A DNA stretch of 7,762 nt from Candidatus Peribacterales bacterium (GTDB lineage: Bacteria; Patescibacteriota; Gracilibacteria; Peribacterales; Peribacteraceae), in NCBI GenBank assembly GCA_020059985.1, contig JAGVCI010000002.1:1-7762 (forward strand). The letters run 5' to 3'. The translations under genes and the position numbers were made by a program. Shown here in pieces: positions 1 through 5,775 of this stretch (positions within the stretch are counted from its first letter, which is position 1; each line of letters begins with the position of its first letter). A model generated the notes under the pieces. That model saw only the letters and a list, made by a program, of their open reading frames with translations. It was not told where the DNA came from and did not search any database.

Positions 1-1518
1 ATGAAGCAGTCCGCTTCTTCACTCGTCGCCGAGCTCATCGAGCTCGATCCTTCTCTCGCCGCTCGGCGAGACGAGGTGACGCGCGTCGTTGAAGCGCTGC
101 TCGCGGCGCGTCCGGACACCCCGTGGCGACCTGCGTTCGAGAAGGAACTCCTCCGAGAGCTTCGCGCTCGACTTCGGGAGCGTGGAGAAAAAGAGGCATT
201 CGCTTCTTCTGTATCTCCTTTCCCATTCTCCTTTATGAATACACGTTTTATTTTCGCAGGCGCAGGTGCACTCGTTGGTGCACTCCTCGTCTTCGTGGTG
301 ACACAGTCGCCTTTTGACGGCGTCATGCCTCTCTCCGAGAGTGACGGCGACAATCAGCAGACGATCACCCAGACTTCCCCGAACTCGTTCGGCCCGCTCG
401 CAAACTCCGGTCAGGATGCTGCGAATGAGGCCATTAGCGATATGTCCTTCCGCTCCCAGTCCGGCGGCGGAGGCGGCAATCCTGCTCCATCGATGGCGAT
501 GGACGAAAAGATGATGATCTACCCAGTGGATTATCGTCAGACGCGTTACACGTATGACGGAGCCCTCACCCTCCCAGAGGGAGATGTGCAGGTCTACCGT
601 CGCGTGCGGAACACGTCGAAGCCGTCCGCGAGCAATGCCATCAGTGGCTTTGCCGACGGCATGATCGACTGGTCGTCCTTCGGTTCGCTCGGTGTGCAGA
701 GCATCAGTGTCACACAGCCAGGCAATGACGCGTACACGTTCTACGTCGACTACTCCGATGGATCCATCTCCATGCACCGCAACTTTAGCGGTACAACGCG
801 TCCGGAAATGCTCTGCCAAGACAGCGACTGCTACGAGCGTATGCGTCTCACCGAAGACGATATGCTCCCAGATGAAGAAGTGATCCAGATTGCGCAGGAC
901 TTCCTCGCCGATCACGGCTTTGATCGTTCGAAATTTGGTGAACCATCTATCACGGATGATTGGCGCATAATGCTCTCTCGCAGCTCCGACCGTATGGCCT
1001 TCTACTTCCCGGAGCAGATGAACGTCACGTTCCCGCTCCTCATTGATGGTCTTCCGGTCTACGAGGAATACGGTACGCCGTACGGTCTTACGGTCTCCGT
1101 GGATATCCGCAGCAAACAGGTGAGTAGCGTCTACAACTACCAGACGCTCTCCTTTGAGCAGTCTGCGTACGCTGCTGTCACCGACGAGGCTCGCGTCCGC
1201 GAAGTCATGGCGGCTGGCAGTCTCTACTCTTGGACCGATCCGAATGCCGAAGTCGTGAATGCGACTCTCGGTGAGCCGACTCAGGGACTCGTGCGCATGA
1301 GTCACTGGGATCAGTCGAAGCAGCTCTCCAGCGATCTCTACGTTCCTGCACTTGTTTTCCCGATCACGGATCTTCCGACCGATTCGATGGAGACACGCAC
1401 GCGAGTTGTCGTGCCGCTCGCCGCGGAACTCCTCAAGGCTCCGGAGTACATGCCTCTCATCGATGCTACAGTACCGACAACGGAACCGGCAGTCCGAGAG
1501 GATGCCGTGATGTACTAA
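1..1518 (+). CDS. Single-pass membrane protein, possibly anti-sigma-factor-like, function unknown
   Basis: 505-residue protein. Residues 1-78 are charged and mostly helical, with the pattern ELIELDPSLAAR, a run of hydrophobic/arginine positions, then AFEKELLRELRARLRER; this looks like the cytoplasmic domain of an anti-sigma-like protein. One membrane helix follows at about 83-101. A low-complexity linker (about 110-170) has five glycines at 155-159. The remaining 330 residues would be outside the membrane. Around 288-385 there is a PepSY/YycI-like flavour (an EEVIQIAQDFL helix, then strands with LLIDGLPVY), and C272/C277 could form a disulfide. I do not recognise the family. Anti-sigma function is inferred only from layout, and a sigma gene, if any, would lie upstream of the window. 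The ATG is the first base of the window, so an earlier start cannot be excluded. A second in-frame ATG at 235, just before the membrane helix, follows a pyrimidine-rich stretch. Coding is certain; function is not. Confidence 0.8.
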   Translation: MKQSASSLVAELIELDPSLAARRDEVTRVVEALLAARPDTPWRPAFEKELLRELRARLRERGEKEAFASSVSPFPFSFMNTRFIFAGAGALVGALLVFVVTQSPFDGVMPLSESDGDNQQTITQTSPNSFGPLANSGQDAANEAISDMSFRSQSGGGGGNPAPSMAMDEKMMIYPVDYRQTRYTYDGALTLPEGDVQVYRRVRNTSKPSASNAISGFADGMIDWSSFGSLGVQSISVTQPGNDAYTFYVDYSDGSISMHRNFSGTTRPEMLCQDSDCYERMRLTEDDMLPDEEVIQIAQDFLADHGFDRSKFGEPSITDDWRIMLSRSSDRMAFYFPEQMNVTFPLLIDGLPVYEEYGTPYGLTVSVDIRSKQVSSVYNYQTLSFEQSAYAAVTDEARVREVMAAGSLYSWTDPNAEVVNATLGEPTQGLVRMSHWDQSKQLSSDLYVPALVFPITDLPTDSMETRTRVVVPLAAELLKAPEYMPLIDATVPTTEPAVREDAVMY

Positions 1519-1532
1519 TTCTTTAGGCTTTC

Positions 1533-1566
1533 AAAAAAAGAGAGACGGAGTGATCCGTCTCTCTTT
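1533..1566. terminator. Bidirectional intrinsic terminator between convergent genes
   Basis: A perfect 13-bp stem (1537-1549 paired with 1554-1566) closes on a four-base GTGA loop, which is a GNRA-type tetraloop. A run of seven A at 1533-1539 becomes seven T at the 3' side when read on the - strand, so termination should be strongest for the - strand gene that stops at 1577. On the + strand the stem ends in only TTT, so it would be weaker for the gene ending at 1518. Both genes end within 20 bases of the stem. Confidence 0.88.
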
Positions 1567-1576
1567 GCGATGATGT

Positions 1577-1756
1577 CTACTTTCGCACCGACGTCATCAT
1601 TAGATCGATCTCCCGGATACGCTTCGTGATAGAAGACTCCTGTTCTTTCAATCGACGTCGCTCGGCTGTTAGCTCTTCGAGCATATGGCGCTCCGCCTCT
1701 TCGATTTTCTTCTCTGTCTTCTTCAGATCTGTAACGAGTTGATCAGGTGGGTTCAT
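1577..1756 (-). CDS. Small charged protein, probable coiled coil, function unknown
   Basis: An open frame of 59 codons on the - strand, from the ATG at 1756 down to a TAG at 1579-1577. The product starts MNPPDQLVTDLKKTEKKIEE and continues as an almost unbroken run of Glu, Lys and Arg with hydrophobic residues at roughly heptad spacing (L11, I18, M25, L29, L36, I43, I47, I50). That pattern predicts one long amphipathic helix or coiled coil. There is no signal peptide, membrane helix or cysteine. Three signs suggest a real gene. A strong terminator with a T run on this strand begins 10 bases after the stop. The start codon is preceded by a 17-nt pure pyrimidine tract like those before atpC and atpA. 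The gene fills the gap convergent to the upstream gene. I do not recognise the family; short coiled-coil proteins give little sequence signal. Confidence 0.62.
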   Translation of the reverse strand: MNPPDQLVTDLKKTEKKIEEAERHMLEELTAERRRLKEQESSITKRIREIDLMMTSVRK

Positions 1757-1773
1757 AAGAAAAGAAAGGGGAA
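1757..1773 (-). promoter_or_regulatory. Pyrimidine-tract leader of the small minus-strand gene
   Basis: Read on the - strand, 17 consecutive pyrimidines end directly at the ATG at 1756. No GGAG/GAGG-like Shine-Dalgarno is present. The same length and placement occur before atpC and atpA, which supports this start codon. A role as an initiation signal is inferred. Confidence 0.5.
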
Positions 1774-1814
1774 CAGTACATATTCTGACGGATGCCTTGG
1801 CCGCTTCTTACGCT

Positions 1815-1826
1815 GAAAGATCTTTC
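1815..1826. repeat. Perfect 12-bp palindrome, possible operator
   Basis: GAAAGATCTTTC reads identically on both strands. It lies in non-coding DNA between the divergent small gene and atpD, about 60 bases from the former and 170 from the latter. It has no loop, so it fits a protein-binding site better than an RNA hairpin. Chance occurrence is possible. Confidence 0.3.
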
Positions 1827-1893
1827 CGACGCCAATTTTCCTGCTTTTTTCGTATTTTTGCATTGGGCATCCCTTGTAAATTTTGCGTCCATC

Positions 1894-1909
1894 TGGTAAC
1901 TAGTGGCCA
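1894..1909. repeat. Imperfect 16-bp inverted repeat upstream of atpD
   Basis: TGGTAACTAGTGGCCA is centred on ACTAGT; six of the eight positions in each half are complementary. It lies about 85 bases before the atpD start. A regulator-binding role is only a guess. Confidence 0.22.
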
Positions 1910-1972
1910 AATGTGCCTCGGGAAACGGCGACGGCGCCCCCCCGAACGGAGCGTCCTTTCTGCTATCTTTCC

Positions 1973-1978
1973 TATACT
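1973..1978 (+). promoter_or_regulatory. Candidate -10 element for the atp operon
   Basis: TATACT matches the bacterial -10 consensus at five of six positions. No good -35 hexamer lies 16-19 bases upstream. If used, transcription would begin near 1985, giving atpD a leader of fewer than 10 bases. An alternative is TATCTT at 1964-1969, preceded by TGC as in extended -10 promoters. Neither is strong. Confidence 0.28.
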
Positions 1979-1993
1979 TTTCTACTCTCGTTT

Positions 1994-3364
1994 ATGCCCG
2001 GTTCAGTTCTCCAGGTCATCGGAGCGGTCGTGGACTGCACATTTGATCGCAAAGAAGCTATCCCTGCACTGTTCTCTGCTCTCACCGTGAAAAACGGCGA
2101 CAGCGACCTCACCCTTGAAGTTCAGCAGCACCTCGACCAAGGGACGGTTCGTGCCGTCGCAATGGGTTCCACCGACGGTCTGAAGCGTGGAACGCCGGTG
2201 ATCGACACCGGTGCCCAGATCTCCGTGCCAGTAGGTCCAGAGACCCTTGGACGCATGTACAACGTTCTCGGCGACCCGATCGACGGTATGCCGGCGGTCA
2301 AAACGAAGAAGAAATACCCGATCCACCGCCCAGCCCCGCTCTTCACCGATCAGGCGACACAGACGGAAGTTCTCGAAACAGGAATCAAAGTCATCGACCT
2401 CATCTGTCCGATCCTCAAAGGAGGAAAAGTCGGACTCTTCGGAGGAGCCGGAGTGGGAAAGACCGTCATCGTGAAAGAACTGATCCGTAACATCGCGACC
2501 GAGCACGGAGGTTTCTCCGTCTTCGCCGGAGTCGGCGAGCGCAGCCGCGAGGGAAACGACCTCTACTACGAAATGAAGGAGTCCGGAGTGCTCGATAAAA
2601 CGGCACTCGTGTTCGGACAAATGAATGAGCCGCCAGGACCACGTCTCCGCGTTGCTCTCACTGGTCTCTCCATGGCGGAGTACTTCCGCGACGAGGAGAA
2701 CCGCGACGTGCTCCTCTTCATCGATAACATCTTCCGCTTCACACAGGCTGGTGCCGAGCTCTCCGCTCTTCTCGGACGCATTCCGTCCGCGGTCGGATAC
2801 CAACCGACACTCGCAAACGAAATGGGACAGGTCCAGGAGCGCATTACCTCGACGAAGAAGGGCTCCATTACGTCCGTCCAGGCGGTCTACGTGCCTGCAG
2901 ACGACTTGACCGACCCAGCCCCGGCGACGACCTTCGGACACCTGGACTCCACGATCGTGCTCACACGCGCACTCTCGGATCTCGGTATCTACCCTGCGGT
3001 CGATCCGCTCGACTCCACGTCGACCATTCTTTCTCCGGCGGTCGTGGGTCAGGAGCACTACGACACCGCGCGCGGTGTGCAGAAAGTTTTGCAACGCTAC
3101 AAAGAACTCCAAGACATCATCGCGATCCTTGGTATGGAGGAATTATCGGAGGAGGACAAGCGAAGCGTGCAGCGCGCGCGCAAAATTCAGCGTTTCCTTT
3201 CTCAACCGTTCTTCGTTGCCGAAACATTCACCGGTATCGCCGGAAAGTTTGTGTCGCGCGAAAACACGGTGAAGAGTTTCCGCGCCATCCTCGATGGCCA
3301 ATTCGACGACGTCCCCGAGCAAGCGTTCTACATGAAGGGGGCGATCGAAGAAGTGAGGGAATGA
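1994..3364 (+). CDS. atpD: F1 ATP synthase subunit beta (catalytic)
   Basis: The catalytic subunit of the cytoplasmic F1 head, 456 residues, close to the usual 460-480. The N-terminal beta-barrel region has MPGSVLQVIGAVVDCTF. The Walker A motif GGAGVGKT is at 150-157 with K156 and T157; the catalytic glutamate is E182 in GERSREGNDL; Walker B ends at D244 in VLLFIDN; the family signature PAVDPLDSTS is at 334-343; the torque-transmitting loop is EELSEED at 382-388, where DELSEED is usual. All key residues are intact. I chose the ATG at 1994 because family homology begins there; the frame stays open back to an ATG at 1913, but those 27 residues resemble no beta N-terminus and lie over the presumed promoter. 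Stop is TGA. It is first in the operon, where atpD is often second to last. There is no Shine-Dalgarno; the leader is pyrimidine-rich. Confidence 0.98.
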   Translation: MPGSVLQVIGAVVDCTFDRKEAIPALFSALTVKNGDSDLTLEVQQHLDQGTVRAVAMGSTDGLKRGTPVIDTGAQISVPVGPETLGRMYNVLGDPIDGMPAVKTKKKYPIHRPAPLFTDQATQTEVLETGIKVIDLICPILKGGKVGLFGGAGVGKTVIVKELIRNIATEHGGFSVFAGVGERSREGNDLYYEMKESGVLDKTALVFGQMNEPPGPRLRVALTGLSMAEYFRDEENRDVLLFIDNIFRFTQAGAELSALLGRIPSAVGYQPTLANEMGQVQERITSTKKGSITSVQAVYVPADDLTDPAPATTFGHLDSTIVLTRALSDLGIYPAVDPLDSTSTILSPAVVGQEHYDTARGVQKVLQRYKELQDIIAILGMEELSEEDKRSVQRARKIQRFLSQPFFVAETFTGIAGKFVSRENTVKSFRAILDGQFDDVPEQAFYMKGAIEEVRE

Positions 3365-3381
3365 TCTTTCTTTTTTCTTTT
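3365..3381 (+). promoter_or_regulatory. Pyrimidine-tract leader of atpC
   Basis: Seventeen consecutive pyrimidines fill the gap between the atpD stop and the base before the atpC ATG. No Shine-Dalgarno is present. It marks ATG 3383 as the start rather than the in-frame TTG at 3380. A role as ribosome or S1 binding site is inferred. Confidence 0.5.
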
Positions 3382-3382
3382 G

Positions 3383-3817
3383 ATGCTTCATCTCGAGATC
3401 ATCACGCCGGACCAAACCGTGTACGAGGGTGACGTTGACTCCGTCACACTTCCCACCGCCGATGGCGAGATCACGGTTCTGCCCAGTCACATGCCGCTCA
3501 TCACAACGGTTGTGCCCGGTGCTGTGATCGCGCATGTGGGAAAAGATGAGCAGATCTTCGCGGTCTCCCGCGGAGTGATCGAGGTCCATAGTGACCGCGT
3601 CCGCGTCCTCTCGGATATCGCCGATCGCGCTGATGCTCTGGAGGAGGCAGCAGTCGAGAGAGCCCGAGCACAAGCCGAAAAACTGGTGTCGGAGAAACGA
3701 GAAGACGCCGAGACCTTCGCGGAAGCAACCGCCATCCTCGACCGCGAACTCGCACGCCTCAAGACCATCCGTCGCCACCGCTCTCGTCGCGGTCTCCCTT
3801 CTATCGGAACCAACTAA
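3383..3817 (+). CDS. atpC: F1 ATP synthase subunit epsilon
   Basis: Part of the central rotor stalk, which joins gamma to the c-ring and in many bacteria inhibits ATP hydrolysis through its C-terminal helices. 144 residues, a normal length. The N-terminal beta-sandwich (about 1-82) has the hallmarks LHLEIITPDQTVYEGDVDSV, then LPTADGEITVLPSHMPLIT and a GVIEV strand. A helical hairpin follows (about 85-130) with an alanine/arginine-rich first helix, and the end is a basic tail (RRHRSRRG). The ATP-binding consensus known from Bacillus epsilon (I/L-D-x-x-R-A) is not evident in the first C-terminal helix, so ATP sensing cannot be assumed. It starts 18 bases after atpD and is followed after 3 bases by the next gene. 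Confidence 0.95.
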   Translation: MLHLEIITPDQTVYEGDVDSVTLPTADGEITVLPSHMPLITTVVPGAVIAHVGKDEQIFAVSRGVIEVHSDRVRVLSDIADRADALEEAAVERARAQAEKLVSEKREDAETFAEATAILDRELARLKTIRRHRSRRGLPSIGTN

Positions 3818-3820
3818 GCC

Positions 3821-4063
3821 ATGATGTCCGCCGCTTCTACACCGGCCTTCAAACCTCAGCTCTCCCTGTGGGAGATGCTCGGGCTCGTCGGTCAGATTGG
3901 GTACATCATCGCGATTCCTGCTTTCGTCTTCGGGTTCGCCGGTGCGTACGCAGACAAATCTCTCGGGACGTCGCCGTGGCTCCTGATCGCCGGACTCGCA
4001 CTCGCACTTCTCACGTCCACTATCGCGGTCTTCCGCATCGTGAAACGCGTTCTCCCTTCTTAA
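3821..4063 (+). CDS. atpZ: AtpZ/AtpI-like small membrane protein of the ATP synthase operon
   Basis: 80 residues with two membrane helices (about 24-44 and 53-73) joined by a short loop. The loop motif AYADKSLGTSPW matches the D-x-x-x-G-T-x-P pattern of the AtpZ/ATPase_gene1 family, and the protein ends in a basic KR. Members of the AtpI/AtpZ group are accessory proteins linked to c-ring assembly and possibly Mg2+/Ca2+ handling; they are not core subunits. It starts 3 bases after the atpC stop and ends 6 bases before atpB, so it is very likely co-translated with them. A second ATG at 3824 could be the start instead. In common operons this gene precedes atpB at the head; here it keeps that position but follows the transplanted atpD-atpC pair. 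AtpQ of N-ATPase operons, also a small protein after atpC, is an alternative assignment. Confidence 0.8.
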   Translation: MMSAASTPAFKPQLSLWEMLGLVGQIGYIIAIPAFVFGFAGAYADKSLGTSPWLLIAGLALALLTSTIAVFRIVKRVLPS

Positions 4064-4069
4064 AAACTC

Positions 4070-4873
4070 ATGGCTACTCTCACTCCTCCTACACTGGCTT
4101 CCGAAACGATCGCGCACTTGGGTGAGCTCGAGATCCGCAACACCCTCCTCATGGCGTGGCTCGCGATGGTCGTCCTCATCGGTCTCGCTCTCATCGCACG
4201 TGCGAAAGGATTCCGATTGATTCCCGGACGCTACCAGACTGTGATGGAAATGGTTGTCGAAGGACTCTTCGACTTCTTCGATTCCATTCTCCAAGACCGC
4301 AAACTCACGATGCTCATCTTCCCGATGATCGCGACGTTCTTCCTCTTCATTATCCTCGCGAACTGGATGGGGATCCTTCCGGGAGTTGGCACCATCACCA
4401 TCGAAGGGATGCACAACGGCCACATGATGGATATTCCGATCTTCCGCTCCATGAACGCTGACGTGAACGTCACGCTCGCCTTCACCTTGGTTTCCGTTAT
4501 CGCGACCCAAGTGCTCGGGATCGCCTCGATCGGGATCTTCCCGCACCTCGGCAAGTATTTCGTTGCGCCGTGGAAGAGCCCGACCGGGTTCTTCGTGGGC
4601 ATCCTCGAGTTCGTCGGAGAGTTCGCTCGTCTCATCTCGTTCGTCTTCCGTCTCTTCGGAAACATCTTCGCTGGAGAAGTGCTCCTCGTGGTGGTGTCGT
4701 TCCTGGTGCCGTACCTGCTCCCGATTCCGTTCCTCGGACTCGAGATCTTCGTCGGGTTCATCCAGGCACTGGTGTTCTCCATGTTGACGCTCGCCTTCAT
4801 CAAGATGTCCGTGTCGCATCACGGAGATTCCTCTGACCATGCTGCCCCGGGTTCTTCCCCAGCGCATGGCTAA
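4070..4873 (+). CDS. atpB: FO ATP synthase subunit a
   Basis: The membrane stator subunit that forms the two half-channels next to the c-ring. 267 residues with several hydrophobic helices (about 26-44, 80-103, 133-158, 170-192, 198-220, 224-247). The essential arginine is R194 in FRLFGNIFAGE (equivalent to E. coli R210), with N198 and E203 in the usual places. The last helix has EIFVGFIQALVF: Q232 matches E. coli Q252, and E225 sits where E. coli has H245, a known variation. The C-terminus adds a polar tail with five histidines between 250 and 266. There is no Shine-Dalgarno. All residues needed for proton transfer are present. The gene lies between atpZ and atpE as in most F-type operons. 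Confidence 0.97.
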   Translation: MATLTPPTLASETIAHLGELEIRNTLLMAWLAMVVLIGLALIARAKGFRLIPGRYQTVMEMVVEGLFDFFDSILQDRKLTMLIFPMIATFFLFIILANWMGILPGVGTITIEGMHNGHMMDIPIFRSMNADVNVTLAFTLVSVIATQVLGIASIGIFPHLGKYFVAPWKSPTGFFVGILEFVGEFARLISFVFRLFGNIFAGEVLLVVVSFLVPYLLPIPFLGLEIFVGFIQALVFSMLTLAFIKMSVSHHGDSSDHAAPGSSPAHG

Positions 4874-4882
4874 ACTTTGTCA

Positions 4883-4918
4883 TTCTTTCTTTTTCCACTT
4901 TCTTTTCCCTCTCATCGT
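4883..4918 (+). promoter_or_regulatory. Pyrimidine-rich leader of atpE
   Basis: Between the atpB stop and the atpE ATG lie two pyrimidine runs of 14 (4883-4896) and 16 (4898-4913) bases, with no Shine-Dalgarno. The 45-base gap is the longest inside the operon. Because c is needed in many copies, the longer leader may serve stronger translation; that is inference. No stable hairpin is visible. Confidence 0.42.
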
Positions 4919-5245
4919 ATGAAGAAATCTCTCATCACCATCGGCGCACTTCTCGCGCTCTCCCCGGTCCTCGCCTTCGCGCAGGAAGCCGCTGAGCACG
5001 TCGCGACCGAGGTCGCTGCTCCCACTATGAGCTTGGATGACCTCGCTATGGCACTCGCTATGGGTCTCGGAGCCATCGGTCCGGGTATCGGTCTTGGTAT
5101 CATCGGCGGAAAGGCTGCCGAGGCTGTCGGACGCAACCCAGACGCTGCTGCACGCATCCAGACGGTCATGATCCTCATGGCTGGATTCGCTGAAGCTGTC
5201 GCCATCTACGCGCTCGTCGTTGCGCTCATCGTGAAGTTTATCTAA
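4919..5245 (+). CDS. atpE: FO ATP synthase subunit c, made with an N-terminal signal peptide
   Basis: The rotor-ring proteolipid. The precursor has 108 residues, whereas c is usually 70-90. Residues 1-21 look like a cleavable signal peptide: MKK, a hydrophobic core, then AFA before QEAAEH, so signal peptidase I could cut after A21 and leave about 87 residues. Cleavage would place the mature N-terminus outside, which is the correct topology for c. The hairpin follows: helix 1 (about 42-70) with the glycine motif GPGIGLGIIGG; polar loop GRNP at 71-74 (usually RQP); helix 2 (about 78-106) with the ion-binding E92 in AEAVAIYALVVALIV. The Na+ ligands of Ilyobacter-type c are replaced (Q by L59, S/T after the glutamate by A93 and V94), so H+ is the predicted ion. 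The frame stays open back to a TTG at 4877, but ATG 4919 gives a clean signal peptide and follows the pyrimidine leader. Confidence 0.96.
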   Translation: MKKSLITIGALLALSPVLAFAQEAAEHVATEVAAPTMSLDDLAMALAMGLGAIGPGIGLGIIGGKAAEAVGRNPDAAARIQTVMILMAGFAEAVAIYALVVALIVKFI

Positions 5246-5252
5246 GCATTCG

Positions 5253-5268
5253 TTCTCCACTTTTCTCT
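5253..5268 (+). promoter_or_regulatory. Pyrimidine-rich leader of atpF
   Basis: Nine pyrimidines directly abut the ATG at 5269, with six more just upstream after a single A. There is no Shine-Dalgarno in the 23-base gap after atpE. Confidence 0.38.
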
Positions 5269-5775
5269 ATGGAACTCCTCAACACACTCGGCGTGAACTG
5301 GACGATGCTCGTCGCCCAGCTCCTCAACTTCGGCATCCTGCTCGTCGCCCTCACGTACCTGCTCTACAAGCCGGTGCTCAAATTGATCGACGAACGGCGC
5401 GAGCGCATCCGCCAATCCATGGAGCACGCGGAGAAATTGGAAGTGCAGGTGCAGGAAATGGAAAAAGAAAGGAAGAAGCGTATGAAGGAGCTGGATGATC
5501 AGGCGAAAACTTTCCTCGAGCAGGCGAGAGAGCAGGCTGAAGGCACGAAGAAGCAGATCCTCGACGGTGCCAAAGCAGAGGTGGACCAGATGCTCGAGAA
5601 AGGCCGCAAGCAGCTCCACGACGAGAAGCAGAAGCTTCTCACAGACCTCCAGAAAACGGTCTCCAGCGTCAGCGTGTCTCTGGCCGAGAAGATCCTCGAG
5701 CGCGAGTTCTCCGACGCAGACCAGAAGCGCATGCTCAGCGAACTGGAGCGTGATGTTCCCTCTCTTATCAAATGA
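5269..5775 (+). CDS. atpF: FO ATP synthase subunit b (peripheral stalk)
   Basis: 168 residues, a normal length. One N-terminal membrane helix (about 12-33), with the family pattern AQLLNFGILL and the conserved proline in YKPVLKLIDERRERI, is followed by a long, highly charged helix (about 36-145) that should dimerise as the right-handed coiled coil of the peripheral stalk. The C-terminal part (SVSLAEKILEREF, then SELERDV) matches the region that contacts delta and F1. The subunit links a and delta to stop the alpha-beta head from rotating. Only one b gene lies in the window, so a b2 homodimer is expected. The stop overlaps the atpH start by four bases (ATGA), so the two are probably translationally coupled. 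Confidence 0.96.
   Translation: MELLNTLGVNWTMLVAQLLNFGILLVALTYLLYKPVLKLIDERRERIRQSMEHAEKLEVQVQEMEKERKKRMKELDDQAKTFLEQAREQAEGTKKQILDGAKAEVDQMLEKGRKQLHDEKQKLLTDLQKTVSSVSVSLAEKILEREFSDADQKRMLSELERDVPSLIK

Larger units (their letters stand above)
1757..1993. other. Divergent intergenic region between the small - strand gene and atpD
   Basis: This 237-base stretch separates two divergently read genes and should hold both promoters. It is more AT-rich in its middle (about 1831-1885) than the coding DNA around it, and contains a seven-C run at 1937-1943. Two palindromes are listed separately. I see no tRNA, no convincing riboswitch, and no small gene that looks coded here. An open frame crossing it from 1797 has no coding character. 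Confidence 0.6.

Noticed and set aside
1913..1993. 27-residue N-terminal extension of AtpD from an upstream ATG
   Set aside because: The residues have no similarity to beta N-termini and overlap the presumed promoter and leader; beta homology starts exactly at ATG 1994.
1797..2090. Open frame of 97 codons across the atpD promoter and start
   Set aside because: It runs through non-coding DNA and then out of frame over atpD, with a Ser/Arg/Cys-rich composition typical of noise and no recognisable motif.
3143..4867. Long minus-strand open frame (574 codons) antisense to atpD-atpC-atpZ-atpB
   Set aside because: Its product is an His/Glu/Arg/Asp-rich mirror of GC-biased codons on the real strand. 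Similar antisense frames over 19-1305 and 2003-3112 are rejected for the same reason.
4877..4918. TTG-started extension of the c subunit
   Set aside because: It encodes only the pyrimidine tract (Phe/Ser/Pro) and would spoil the signal peptide that starts at ATG 4919.
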